In this document: positions 20,468 to 30,525 of the stretch, piece by piece | How positions within the stretch are numbered: position 1 is the first letter of the stretch | How the letters are laid out: every line of letters begins with the position of its first letter | Source of the DNA: Tetragonia tetragonoides | Lineage: Eukaryota; Streptophyta; Magnoliopsida; Caryophyllales; Aizoaceae | Assembly (NCBI GenBank): GCA_038025085.1 | Contig: CM076152.1 | Coordinates: forward strand, 29,453,501 to 29,517,500 | DNA length: 64,000 bases | Direction: 5' to 3' | Program-made: the position numbers and the translations under genes | Notes under the pieces: generated by a model | Seen by the model: the letters and a program-made list of their open reading frames with translations, nothing else | Databases searched by the model: none | What the model was told of the DNA's origin: nothing

Positions 20468-20759
20468 TCCTATGACTTTAGTCGACAATGGCTCCGCTGT
20501 AAATGTATGCCCTTTGAGGACTGCTGAACACCTCAAAATAGATTGCAACAACCTCGCGCATTCCGCACAAGGGCTAAGGGCTTACGATAATTCCAAGAGG
20601 AATGTATTGGGTACCTTCTCCATGAACATCAATATTGGGCCCATCGAGAAAATGGTCCAGCTTCATGTAATTGACATTCCAGCCACCTTCAACCTATTCT
20701 TAGGAAGGCCTTGGTTACATGGGCTAAATGCCGTAGCCTCAACCCTGCATCAAAAGTAA
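20468..20759 (+). pseudogene. pol: Tat-type protease, fused in frame to the Tat-A array
   Basis: It starts TPMTLVDNGSAVNVCPLRTA, with the DNGS aspartic-protease motif of the Tat lineage, and continues to FNLFLGRPWLHGLNAVAS. The open frame runs without a stop from 19806 through the Tat-A repeat array into the protease, so the junction happens to be in frame; no ATG is needed to see this. It ends at TAA 20757-20759, a one-base loss also present in the Tat-B pol (near 44768). Tat-B itself lacks the DNGS segment, so this is the only recognisable protease active site for the family in the window. Confidence 0.8.
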
Positions 20760-22865
20760 AGCTATCCTTGGCAGGATCCACCTTAGAAGTATGCGCGGAT
20801 ACTATGGTAGCCCAGATTGAGAAAGCTCTAGTCCTAAAGATAGAGCATAATGAGCAAGATGAGGAGTTATGGGGCTTTGAGAACATAGCCTTCATAGAAA
20901 CAATAGAGCCCACACTTAACGTGAATGCTTTACTCAGAAAGCAAGGCCACTTCCCAGGCACCCCTTTGGGCCCACATCCCAAAGGTAGCCCAAACTTGCT
21001 GGAATACCAAGATAAAAAATGATCTGTTTGGGCTAGACTATAGGCCCACAAGGCAAGAAGTTAGGGCCTACATATCCAAAGTGATGGCTAAGAAAAGAGC
21101 CCGTGCGGCCAACAAACCTGTTCCACTTAGCATGGATCCTTACCCCCTCACCCTCAATGGGAAATTTCTTCAGGAAGGTGACCCATATCCTTACTATGGA
21201 TTCCCTGAACCATACACAATTAATGGGATCCTAATGCCAGGCTTTGAGGCATTCCAAGACTGCTTCACCATGAGTGAAGACGCACCCATGCCTCCTAATA
21301 AGGACCAATCCACTAAAGATTGGGCTAATGACATGGCACCCAACGACTTTGGGCTCTTATTCGGCGAAGAGCGTCGTCAGTACAACAAGACAACCACCAA
21401 ACATCCCCTTACTGTGCTTTTTATTGAAGGTTTCGACCCATCCAAGCTGATCGCCCCAATCGGGCCTGACCACACCACCTGGAAGCACGAGACGAAGTGG
21501 ACTCCAGTCAAGGGAGCCAAGTACAAGTTCACAATCCGCAACGTTCCTATAGGAGGGCCCAGTTCTGATTCTGAGTCTGATTCCGAGTCCGAGTCTTATT
21601 CCGAGTCTGTTATCCTAGAAGTGTCGGGTAGTCCACCCCAGTCTTTTCCTTCTACTACCAAGGTCCTTAGTGATGACCTCATTGATGTATTGTCCGCTTC
21701 TATTAATATTATGAACTTCGATTTTGCTTACTTGGATTGCCTCACTGCTAATAATTCAGAAGATATAACAGAATTGCCCAAAGAAGTTATTAAAGCACTA
21801 ATCGAACATGAGCAAAAGACTTCAATAGTCGAAGAAACCGAGACAATAAACATTGCAACCAATGATGAGCCTCGCCACGTGCAAATAGGCTTGTCTTTAA
21901 CATCTAATGAACGCGAACAATTCGTAACACTCCTAAAGGATTATACGGATGTTTTTGCCTGGTCCCACAAGGACATGCCAGGCATAGACCACAAAATTGC
22001 TCGGCATACCGTTTCACTAAACCCCGACTGCAAACCAGTCAAACAAAAGTTAAGAAGAATGAAGCCAGAGTGGGCTCTTAAGATCAAAGAAGAGGTCCAG
22101 AAACAACTAGAGGCAGGCTTCATAAGAGTGGCCAATTACCCCGATTGGGTAGCCAACATTGTCCCGGTCCCAAAAACGGACGGATGGGTTCGAATGTGTG
22201 TAGACTTCAGGGACTTGAACAAAGCAAGTCCAAAAGACAACTTTCCCTTACCTCACATAGACGTCTTAGTAGATAACACCGCCGGACACGCCCTACTATC
22301 GTTTATTGACGGGTACGCAGGATATAACCAAGTCCTAATGGCCAAAGAGGACGAAGACAAAACCACTTTCATCACACAGTGGGGCACTTATTGCTATACA
22401 GTAATGCCATTCGGGCTTAAGAATGCAGGAGCTACATACCAAAGAACCGCTACAACCTTACTCCACGACATGATGCATAAGAAGGCTGAAGTGTATGTAG
22501 ATGATATGATCATAATATCCAAAGACAGAGAAGGGCATGTACCCTCACTTCAAAAGTTATTTGACAGGCTTAGGAAGTTCAATATGAGGCTTAATCCCAA
22601 GAAGTGTGCATTCGGAGTCACGTCCGGCAAACTTCTAGGATTTGTCATAAGCACTAGAGGAATAGAAATTGATCCATCCAAGATCAAAGCCATAATAGAC
22701 ATGCCAAGACCAAAGACAGAGAAAGAAATAAAAGGCTTTCTAGGGAGAATCCAGTACATTAGCAGGTTCATCTCCAAATTAACCATCAGATGCGAGCCCA
22801 TATTCAAGAAACTCAAAAAAAGAGGTAAAGACAGAATGGGACGAGCAACGCCAAAAGGCCTTTGA
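20760..22865 (+). pseudogene. pol: Tat-type linker and reverse transcriptase
   Basis: After the frameshift the linker reads VKLSLAGSTLEVCADTMVAQ. It shifts again near 20985 (one extra A compared with Tat-B) and then stays open for 646 codons (20925-22865). RT motifs are VRMCVDFRDLNKASPKDNFP, TVMPFGLKNAGATYQR and the catalytic YVDDMIIIS, then KEIKGFLGRIQYISRF, typical of Tat/Ogre. The frame closes in an A-run (aaactcaaaaaaagagg, 22808-22824) by a one-base shift that Tat-B shares. RT copies element RNA to DNA in the particle; this copy is dead. Confidence 0.85.
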
Positions 22866-23345
22866 CAAAATTAAAGCCTATCTATCCGAACCACCTGTTC
22901 TAGTACCGCCCATTCCAGGCATGCCTCTAATCCTCTACCTTACAGTCACAGAAACATCAATGGGGTCATGCTAGCCCAAGAAGTAGACAAGGAAGAGAAA
23001 GCTATATACTATGTAAGCAAGAAGTTTCTGGAATACGAAACTCGCTATTCATCCCTCGAAAAGGCATGCTTAGCTTTGGTAGCAACTACTAAAAAGCTAC
23101 GACATTACATGCTCCAGCACACGATCCACATAAGATCGAGAGAAAATCCTTTGAAATACATATTCGAAAAGCCCATATTGAACGGCAGGATAGCAAGATG
23201 GACAGTCCTCCTCTCAGAATTCGACCTCAAATTTGAGAATCAAAAGGCCATAAAAGGGCATGCTATCTCGGAATACTTAGCCGACCAAGCAGTAAACGAG
23301 CCGGATAACAAGGAGAATATCACTTTCCAGAAGAAGGGGTTATGA
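22866..23345 (+). pseudogene. pol: Tat-type RNase H
   Basis: The domain starts out of frame after the RT. After a further one-base loss in 'atcaatgggg' (22962-22970, shared with Tat-B) it stays open as MLAQEVDKEEKAIYYVSKKF and continues to the tether region HAISEYLADQAVNEPD. Compared with Tat-B it has a private one-base deletion near 23315 that ends the frame at 23343-23345. The family's RNase H removes template RNA during reverse transcription. Confidence 0.8.
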
Positions 23346-23959
23346 CCTTAGATACTGAAACTTGGCAACTATACTTTGATGGAGCATCCAACCAAAAGGG
23401 TTTCGGGGTAGGAGTACTAATAGTATCCCCCGAAGGCGCACACACACCTATTTCAATCAAACTAGACCATGAGGTTACAAATAATGGCGCCGAGTATATA
23501 GATTGCATAATAGGACTACAATCCTCCATAAGCCTTGGCATCAAAACACTCCGAGTCTATGGGGACTCGTCACTCATAATTAACCAAATTTCCAAGGTGT
23601 GGAAGGTTAATTAAAGTGAATCCCTGGCACTTTACCAGGAATACTTAGATAAGATCATAGTGTATTTCAATCAAATACACTTTACATGCCTTCCACGAGA
23701 AGATAACCAATTTGCAAACGCCTTGGCTAAATTAGCAAGCATGATCAATATACCTGAAACCATCCGAATGATGTCGATCTGTGTACAAAGGAGATCTAAG
23801 CCTTCATATTGTGACGCTTTGGAAGTGTTCTACGACGAAGAAGATGAATGGTATACTGACATAAGAATTCTGCTTCTTTACCAGCTCTACCCTCCTGACT
23901 CTAGCCGTAGAGCCCAGAAAGTGCTCAGAAGGCTCGCGGCCCAATCCTTAGAAGTATAA
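23342..23959 (+). pseudogene. pol: Second, archaeal-type RNase H domain of Tat pol
   Basis: WQLYFDGASNQKGFGVGVLI, NNGAEYIDCIIGLQ and LRVYGDSSLIINQISKVW have the DGAS / NGAEY / GDS signature of archaeal-type RNase H. This second RNase H is characteristic of the plant Tat clade. TAA 23612-23614 interrupts it before the closing FTCLPREDNQFANALAKLAS (23660-23959), and TAA 23957-23959 ends the next part. Both stops are shared with Tat-B. Confidence 0.85.
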
Positions 23960-24054
23960 GGTCAAATATACAAGAAAAGCCCAAACGGAATCAACCTCCT
24001 ATGCCTAGGTACCGAGAGGGCCCATAAGGTCCTAAGAGATGTACATGCAGGGGT

Positions 24055-25116
24055 ATGTGGACCGCACATGAACGTTATGATGCTATCCAAGAATGGAAAA
24101 GGCTTGGGTATTATTGGACCACAATGGAAAAGGATTGCTGTGAATTTGTCAAAAGATGCGTACAATGTCAGCGCCATGCAAATCTACAACATCTGCCACC
24201 AAGCCCACTATATATCTTCACCTCACCTTGGCCTTTCTCAGCTTGGGGAATCGACATCATCGGTAAAATAACCCCGACAGGAAAAGGAGGCCACGAATAT
24301 ATCCTAGTCGCAATCGACTATTTTACTAAATGGGTCAAAGCGCAATCATACGCAATGCTCAAAGCAAAGCATGTAGTTAAGTTCCTTAAGAATAACATAA
24401 TAGCTAGGTACGGGGTTCCCCAAGAAATCATCAGTGATAATGGATCACACTTCATGAGAGAAGTGATTGAGCTGTTGGACCAATTTAAAATCCAGCATCG
24501 AAAGTCGTCTCCCTACAGGCCGCATACAAACGGCGCAGCAGAGGAAGCTAACAAAAACATCAAGAAAATCATTGAAAGAATGTCAAAAAATTATCATGAC
24601 TGGCCAGACAAACTTCCATTCACACTTTGGGGTTATAGGACATCAGTTCGCGCATCAACGGGAGCAACACCCTACTCCCTAGTTTACGGAATGGAAGGCG
24701 TATTACCGATTGAGCTAGATATCCCATCTCTAAGGATCGTTCTAGAAAGTCAAATCCCCGAGGTGGATTGGGTCCAAGCCCGCTATGACCAATTAGTCCT
24801 GCTAGATGAGAAAAGGTTGCAAGCTTTGCACAACGTAAGAGTCTATCAGAAAAGACTAACCAGACATTTTAACCAAAGGCTCAAAATGAGGGACCTTAAG
24901 GTTGGAGACTTAGTACTTAAGGAGGTAAGGGCCAATGTAACCGACCCAAGAGGTAAATTTCGACCCAACTGGTCAGGCCCGTTTATCATTACAAAGAACT
25001 TGACAAGTGGTGCTGCAAGATTAGCAGATTTAGACGGAATTGAATTTAGTCAAAGAGGTTCTATGCTTAGGCAAGACACCCAATATAGCACTATCAAGAG
25101 GCCCACACAAGGCTAA
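24055..25116 (+). CDS. pol: Tat-type integrase, longest open pol segment
   Basis: This is an open frame of 353 codons. The zinc-binding region is partly present (CCEFVKRCVQCQRH); its first histidines (HAGVCGPHMN) lie across a frameshift at about 24060. The catalytic triad is visible: D in FSAWGIDIIG, D in IISDNGSHF and E in HTNGAAEEANKN. The C-terminal part (FNQRLKMRDLKVGDLVLKEV; KFRPNWSGPFIITKNL) ends ...RPTQG at 25114-25116. It is out of frame with upstream pol, so a functional polyprotein is not expected. Confidence 0.8.
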   Translation: MWTAHERYDAIQEWKRLGYYWTTMEKDCCEFVKRCVQCQRHANLQHLPPSPLYIFTSPWPFSAWGIDIIGKITPTGKGGHEYILVAIDYFTKWVKAQSYAMLKAKHVVKFLKNNIIARYGVPQEIISDNGSHFMREVIELLDQFKIQHRKSSPYRPHTNGAAEEANKNIKKIIERMSKNYHDWPDKLPFTLWGYRTSVRASTGATPYSLVYGMEGVLPIELDIPSLRIVLESQIPEVDWVQARYDQLVLLDEKRLQALHNVRVYQKRLTRHFNQRLKMRDLKVGDLVLKEVRANVTDPRGKFRPNWSGPFIITKNLTSGAARLADLDGIEFSQRGSMLRQDTQYSTIKRPTQG

Positions 25117-25127
25117 CTAATCCCGAA

Positions 25128-25490
25128 AGCGATAAACTTTAATAATTTGGTTTGTTCACCCCACCTAGTTAATTTAGGATCTTGGACGACCAGATTGTTT
25201 GTAACCTTGTTATGTGAATTAAGAATCAACATGGATAGGATTAGTAGAGGCCATTATTACGGGCGATTTAGACGAGATTCGTTTTGTCTTTTTCGTACCC
25301 ACACCTCCGAACTCAATCTTTGGCCTTTGCGTTATATGAGTCACAGTTCCCAATAGGAATTGGGTGCACTTCGATGGTTTCCAATTGTTTCCTTAAAAAT
25401 TGGTGGCGACTTCATGTGTTCAATAATCTCTTAATCAATCAATCTCTTCTATTTAAGAACCTATAACATATTATTATTAAGGTTCTTACA
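25128..25490 (+). repeat. Tat-A3 5' LTR remnant
   Basis: It corresponds to 4214-4595 (R/U5 part). The last stretch has lost about 27 bp before GGTTCTTACA (ttattattaa/ggttcttaca at 25471-25490). It contains the internal PBS-like gtggcgacttca near 25403. Confidence 0.85.
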
Positions 25491-27035
25491 GTGGCGACTT
25501 CACTGGAGATTTAATAAGAGGGTGTAATTCGAAAGCTTGTCCATGTTGATTGTTAATTATTATTTCTTGGCTCAAGATCATTATGTGGTTATTATTTCTT
25601 TGCATTCATGTTATCCATTTGCATGCGTTATCTTCGCAAGATGTTGAAATACATCACCACACCATAATAGGAATTACCCTTTGGAGCATTGTCTATGACT
25701 TAGGCCGGTGACCCACTAGGTCTGAATTGCCTTTGCACATAGTCGTGTTCCACCCCATGACATTTACATGTTTCCATTCGAGATATGTAAAACGGTACGT
25801 CTAGTTTTACTATGCATCCCATAGATGACGAAACGCATCCGGTCGTGGGTTCCCTTACCAAAGCTATAGATTCACCCAATATTGCATTCATTCACATGTC
25901 CATTCTTGTATGATTGTTTGCCAATTTCTGTGAGCGCAATCTTTTTACGTTATTTTGTATCCCTTATTGTGTAGATATCTTTCTAAGATCGAGTCTAGGA
26001 TCTTTTCTTTTTAGGAAGTAGAATCCATGTATAATTCCTATGATGCTACTAACCATATTAGGGAGATTTGTTTTCCAAGAAAATAGAATCCTAGTAAGTA
26101 ACGTGTTTCGATTAAAGGTCCTTCCAAAAAAAAAAAGAGTCTCACTTTCCATAATCAGTCAAGAGTAATATTTTCCTTTTTTCGAGTCTTTTTCATATTT
26201 TCAATCGAGTCTTATTTAAGTCAAGGTAATTTTTTTTTTTTCCATCACAAGTCAAGAGTCTTTCCCATTCCCCAAGTCTTATTCATAAATGAGTCTTGTT
26301 TCCATAATCAAGTCAATAGTATATATTTTCCTTTTTAGTCTTTCTATTAATCAAGTCAAAAATGGAGGATCAATAATTAAAGCACAGTACTTAACTTAGA
26401 GGATTTTTCGAGTTAAAACTCTTTGAGAAGTTAGAATGTTGAGGGATTATTCTAGATTCAATTTCCCACCTTTCTTGCTTGGTTCGACGTGATCTATGTG
26501 CTATATACTAGTTGGAATATTTCTTATCGTGTTCTTCCCCTTATTTCAAAACTCTCATATTTTACGGGTCCTCATTCAAAAAGGAGATCTTTTTTTGTTT
26601 CTGAAACCTCTTTATCAAATTCTTTATTTTCCATTTTCGAAATCTCTTCCCCGTTCTCAAAAAAAATTCACCTTTTCTTGTTTTTTTTCAACAATCTCCT
26701 TCCTTATTTCTTCCGTCCACTTTTCCATGTCCCGTAAAAATAAACAAATAAATAAATAAAAAATCGGAAATTCAAAAATATTCAAAAAAGAAATCATAAA
26801 AAATCAAAAAAATTAAGGGACTAGAATTGTGGATAAACCTCTTCCTTTTTCTATTATTTTTTCAATTTCTTTTTCCTTTTCCCTTCTCTGATTCATCCTT
26901 TGATCCAGGATAGGAAAGTCAAGCCCAAAGTGGGAGCGTTTGAGTACCAACGGTAGGCTCGTTAGGAAACTATTTCAATCACCACCTTTAAGTCCGCCTG
27001 AACATTATACTTCAAGTTCAAGCCAGATATCTACC

Positions 27036-28202
27036 ATGTCAGGAGATGATGATCTCAAAGCCATTCTCGAGCAATTGAAACTTATGGACACTCGTCTCCA
27101 AGCCCAAGATATCGAAATCAAGAAACTCAGGGAGTATGCTAAGTCTAAACCCCACACTGATGATGAGGAAAAGGATGAGATCCCTCTTCCCTCTAAGCTC
27201 GATAAAAGGCTTGAAAAGCTCGAGCAACTCATGCGCAAGAATTCTACATATAGCACCTACTATATGGATGAAGAAGAGGAGCACGAGGCCTACCTCCACT
27301 CCAAACTACCCAAAAAGGTCACATTACTTAATATCCCCAAATTCAGGGGAGTGGAAGACCCACATGGTCACTTAAGAAGTTTTACCACATGTATGGCGAT
27401 CAAAGGGATTGATTCAACTCTTTATCCAAAGATCTTTCCAATGACACTCGAGGGCCCAACTTCTAAATGGTTCAAAACCTTAGGCCCACTCAAGGCCAAA
27501 TCTTGGACTTCTATCAAAGAAGAATTTGTGATGCAATACTCCTACAACAATGAACTCCCCATGACTCTAAGGGAGTTGGAAGTGACCAAACAAAGTGAAA
27601 AGGAAGATTTCATTCCTTTCTTGACTCGATGGAGGGAAAAGGCGGCCCAACTCATCAATCGTCCATCTGAAGAGGACCAAGTAAGGATTGTGGTCCGCAA
27701 CCTTCAACTCAAATACCGAGAACTTCTAATGTTCCAACCCATTGAGACCTTTGATAGACTGTACAAGGTTGAGATCCAAATTGAGGAACATCTTCAATCT
27801 ACAATGAGTAAGAGCAACTACTCCAACTACTCCAAAGACAAAAGGGGTAATGGTTTCAAAGACCCCGAGGTTACCTCTTCAAATGAAGACAATGCCAACA
27901 AACCTCGAAGGGTCTTCACCCCATTGGGCATGAGGTTAAGCAAAGCATTCGAGAAACTCCAACAAATCGGGCATCTTCACCCTACAGGTCCAACTCCAGA
28001 TCCATCTCCACAGAATCGAAGCAAATCGTGGGATTCCGAAGCTTTCTGCAAATTCGATCGAGGTCGAGGTCATAACACTGATGACTGCTCGTTTCTAAAG
28101 CATAAGATCCAAGATCTCATAGATAATGGGACCATCCCAGCCCCAGATATGAAGAAACCCAGTAACAATAGTAATCCATTAGGCCATAACCCCTTGGCCT
28201 AG
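27036..28202 (+). CDS. gag: Tat-A3 gag, intact frame
   Basis: From ATG 27036 (MSGDDDLKAILEQLKL) the frame stays open for 388 codons to TAG at 28200-28202. It has a coiled-coil-like charged N-terminus, a gag core (LLNIPKFRGVEDPHGHLRSF; FKTLGPLKAKSWTSIKEEF; LPMTLRELEVTKQSEKED) and a C-terminal knuckle. In the knuckle the usual first His is Asp (CKFDRGRGHNTDDC against CKFHQGRGHNTDDC in A1/A2), so metal binding may be lost. Codons upstream of the ATG stay open back to a TGA near 26903, and the residues KWER..RLVRKL are conserved with Tat-B gag, so the ancestral protein probably started further upstream. No pol follows in the element. Confidence 0.85.
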   Translation: MSGDDDLKAILEQLKLMDTRLQAQDIEIKKLREYAKSKPHTDDEEKDEIPLPSKLDKRLEKLEQLMRKNSTYSTYYMDEEEEHEAYLHSKLPKKVTLLNIPKFRGVEDPHGHLRSFTTCMAIKGIDSTLYPKIFPMTLEGPTSKWFKTLGPLKAKSWTSIKEEFVMQYSYNNELPMTLRELEVTKQSEKEDFIPFLTRWREKAAQLINRPSEEDQVRIVVRNLQLKYRELLMFQPIETFDRLYKVEIQIEEHLQSTMSKSNYSNYSKDKRGNGFKDPEVTSSNEDNANKPRRVFTPLGMRLSKAFEKLQQIGHLHPTGPTPDPSPQNRSKSWDSEAFCKFDRGRGHNTDDCSFLKHKIQDLIDNGTIPAPDMKKPSNNSNPLGHNPLA

Positions 28203-29994
28203 AGGTCTCCACTCTAGAGGCCCATTTTTGAAGTTCAAGCCAAGAGCGTCAAGAGAAGCATCAAGATGTCAAGCGCCTTCAAGACTAGTCTTCTCTTAGG
28301 ATTTTGTTTTGTTTTCGAGTTCAATAAGATTAGCATGAGTCGGAGAGTCCCTCCCAATTCTTTTTTTCCCAATTCGAGTTCAAGTCTACTTAGGAGTTAT
28401 CAAGTCTTAGCCTTGTGTTTCTTCCTTTCGATTCAATAATGTCAATTACTTTTCTCTATTGTGTTATATCTTCTATCCATGGAACACTCAAATTCAATGA
28501 TGAATCCAAGTTGCAATAATTCATTAATGCTAAGGGAAAAGATGATCAATTCAAGTCGAATGACAAAAATAAGAATAAGAGCATGTGTCTATAAGTCAAG
28601 TCGAGGACAAGAGGTATTCATTTGTCACCCTATATCAATCCTTTTCAATCCACATTCAAAATCCACTTGCAACCAAGTTGGGCCTCAAACACATAGCCAT
28701 TCATTTCATACCCACATAATCCTTAACCTGGGGGATTTGATAGTGTGCAAGCAACAATGTCACCATCCATGAGAGATGTGGAATTCCAAGAGTTCAGAAG
28801 ATTTGGAAAATACAAAGAGAAATAAAAAAAAGGAAAGTGTTCAAAGTGCAAAAACAAAAAATCAAAGTCAAAGAAAAGAAATGAAATTCAAGTTCAATCC
28901 ACTTCTCGAAACATAAGGTGATAATGTGCACATTGGGGGCTTTGATGGGACTTTGAGCCTTAATAACCCTTTCTTTGGTAACCCAAACCCAAGCCTTGCA
29001 TTACAACCCAAAAGTCCTCTTAGAGATTTGACACTCAAAACATGTGCAGCCCGCTAAGTTGAAAACCCGAAAGGGCGGCCTAGGCAAAAGTTAGGGCATC
29101 CAAAGTCAAGTAAAAAGCCCGTTGGGCCCATTCATCCAATGGCCCAGGAAAAAGTTAGGGCAAGCCCGCTGGATCGATCATCCAAGATAATGATTCAGGC
29201 AAAAACTAAGGGCATAATAAAAAATAAAAATCCATGAACTACGTTTGGCCTGATTCCGTAAGGATACGTAGGCAGCTTCTCTCGAGGCTCGGCCATATTC
29301 TAAATTCAATCATCAAAAATTCCTTTTATACATTCTCTCTAATCAACTTGGTTTTCTAAGAATCACCTCAAGTGTTCCGTGGATCATTCATTAGAGCCTA
29401 GAACTTGGATTCGATTATTGAACCCTTGTCTTTCTATCCACCACCTCCGCGATCAATGTGCCTCCCTTATCAACCCTTCCAATTCTAGTCCACAATTCAA
29501 ATTGTTTATCTTTTTCGATCTATACCATACTTTCAATCACCAATCATGTCTATACTCTCAGACTCGTACAAAGTCATTCAATACTCGAATAATCAAACTC
29601 CACGCTCAAAGCTCGATATCAATCCAGCAAGTGTTCCTCCAAATCCTGATATGGTAGATCATTCAAGAAGTGTCACCTATCAAAGGTGAAGGCTCCATCA
29701 AAGACCTTCCTATTCAATTCGATCAAGGAAATTATTTTTACTTTGGACCCCTAAGTCTTTTCCAAAATCGATTTTCAAAATCTTTTCTATTTTTCAATCT
29801 GCTTTCTCTGTTGGGGGCTTTGAGTCCCATTTCAAGTTCAAGTCAATCTCCTATGTGTGTCTATTGGTCGAATATGTGTTTACATTGCTATGTTTGTGTG
29901 TTTGCGTTGCCATGTTTGTGTGTATGCATTGCCATGTTTGTGTGTGCCCTTGCATTTGCATTTACAGGAATACTCCCCAAGTCAACCCCTCAAG
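28203..29994 (+). other. Tat-A3 post-gag region with a conserved 263-bp block
   Basis: No pol domain is present. Positions 29017-29279 hold phrases repeated within the block ('aaaagttagggca' near 29085 and 29150). The block ends with the motif gaactacg..ctgattcc..aaggatacgtaggcagc (29235-29276), which recurs downstream of Tat-B pol (49188-49230). A G-run of PPT type lies at 29811-29824. Three to four copies of 'gccatgtttgtgtgt' lie at 29880-29950. Confidence 0.55.
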
Positions 29995-30420
29995 TCAATT
30001 TGGCGACCCCGACAGCCATCTTCAATATTCAAGTCAATGTTCAATCACTCAAGGCAATTTGGCGATCCTGACTGCTGTGTTCAATTTCAATGTCAATTTG
30101 GCGACCCCGACAGCCATCTTCAATATTCAAGTCAATATTCAAGTCAATGTTCAATCATTCAAGTCAATTTGGCGATCCTGACTGTCGTATTCAATTTCAA
30201 TGTCAATCTGGCGATTCTGACAGCCGTGTTCAATTTGATCAAGTCAATCTGGCGATCCTAACAGCCGTACCCATCCATTTCAAGTCAATTTGGCACATCT
30301 GACAGCCAACATCAAATTCAAGTAAATCCGGCGATCCTGACTGCCAACATTCAATTTCAAGTCAATCCGACAACCCTGACCGTCGTCTTCAATTCAAGTC
30401 AACTTGGCAATCCATCAACA
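29995..30420 (+). repeat. Degenerate repeat array (A3 copy)
   Basis: It has the same unit order as in A1 and A2, with scattered substitutions. It is followed by the short 'catcaacatcgacatcaacatcgac' phrase and then the PPT. Confidence 0.75.
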
Positions 30421-30511
30421 TCGACATCAACATCGACGGTTCCAATTTATGCTTGCATTGCATGTTTTCAAAATGTGCATACTTTGGCCTTCTCTCTACT
30501 CGATTTTGGCC

Positions 30512-30525
30512 AAAGTGGGGGCTTC
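30512..30525 (+). promoter_or_regulatory. Polypurine tract of Tat-A3
   Basis: AAAGTGGGGGCTTC directly precedes the 3' LTR start at 30526, identical to the PPT of A1. Confidence 0.7.

Noticed and set aside
19806..20759. A 317-codon open frame as a novel gene
   Set aside because: The first two thirds are the Tat-A repeat array read by chance in an open frame and the rest is a Tat protease. It has no ATG start and no separate function is supported.
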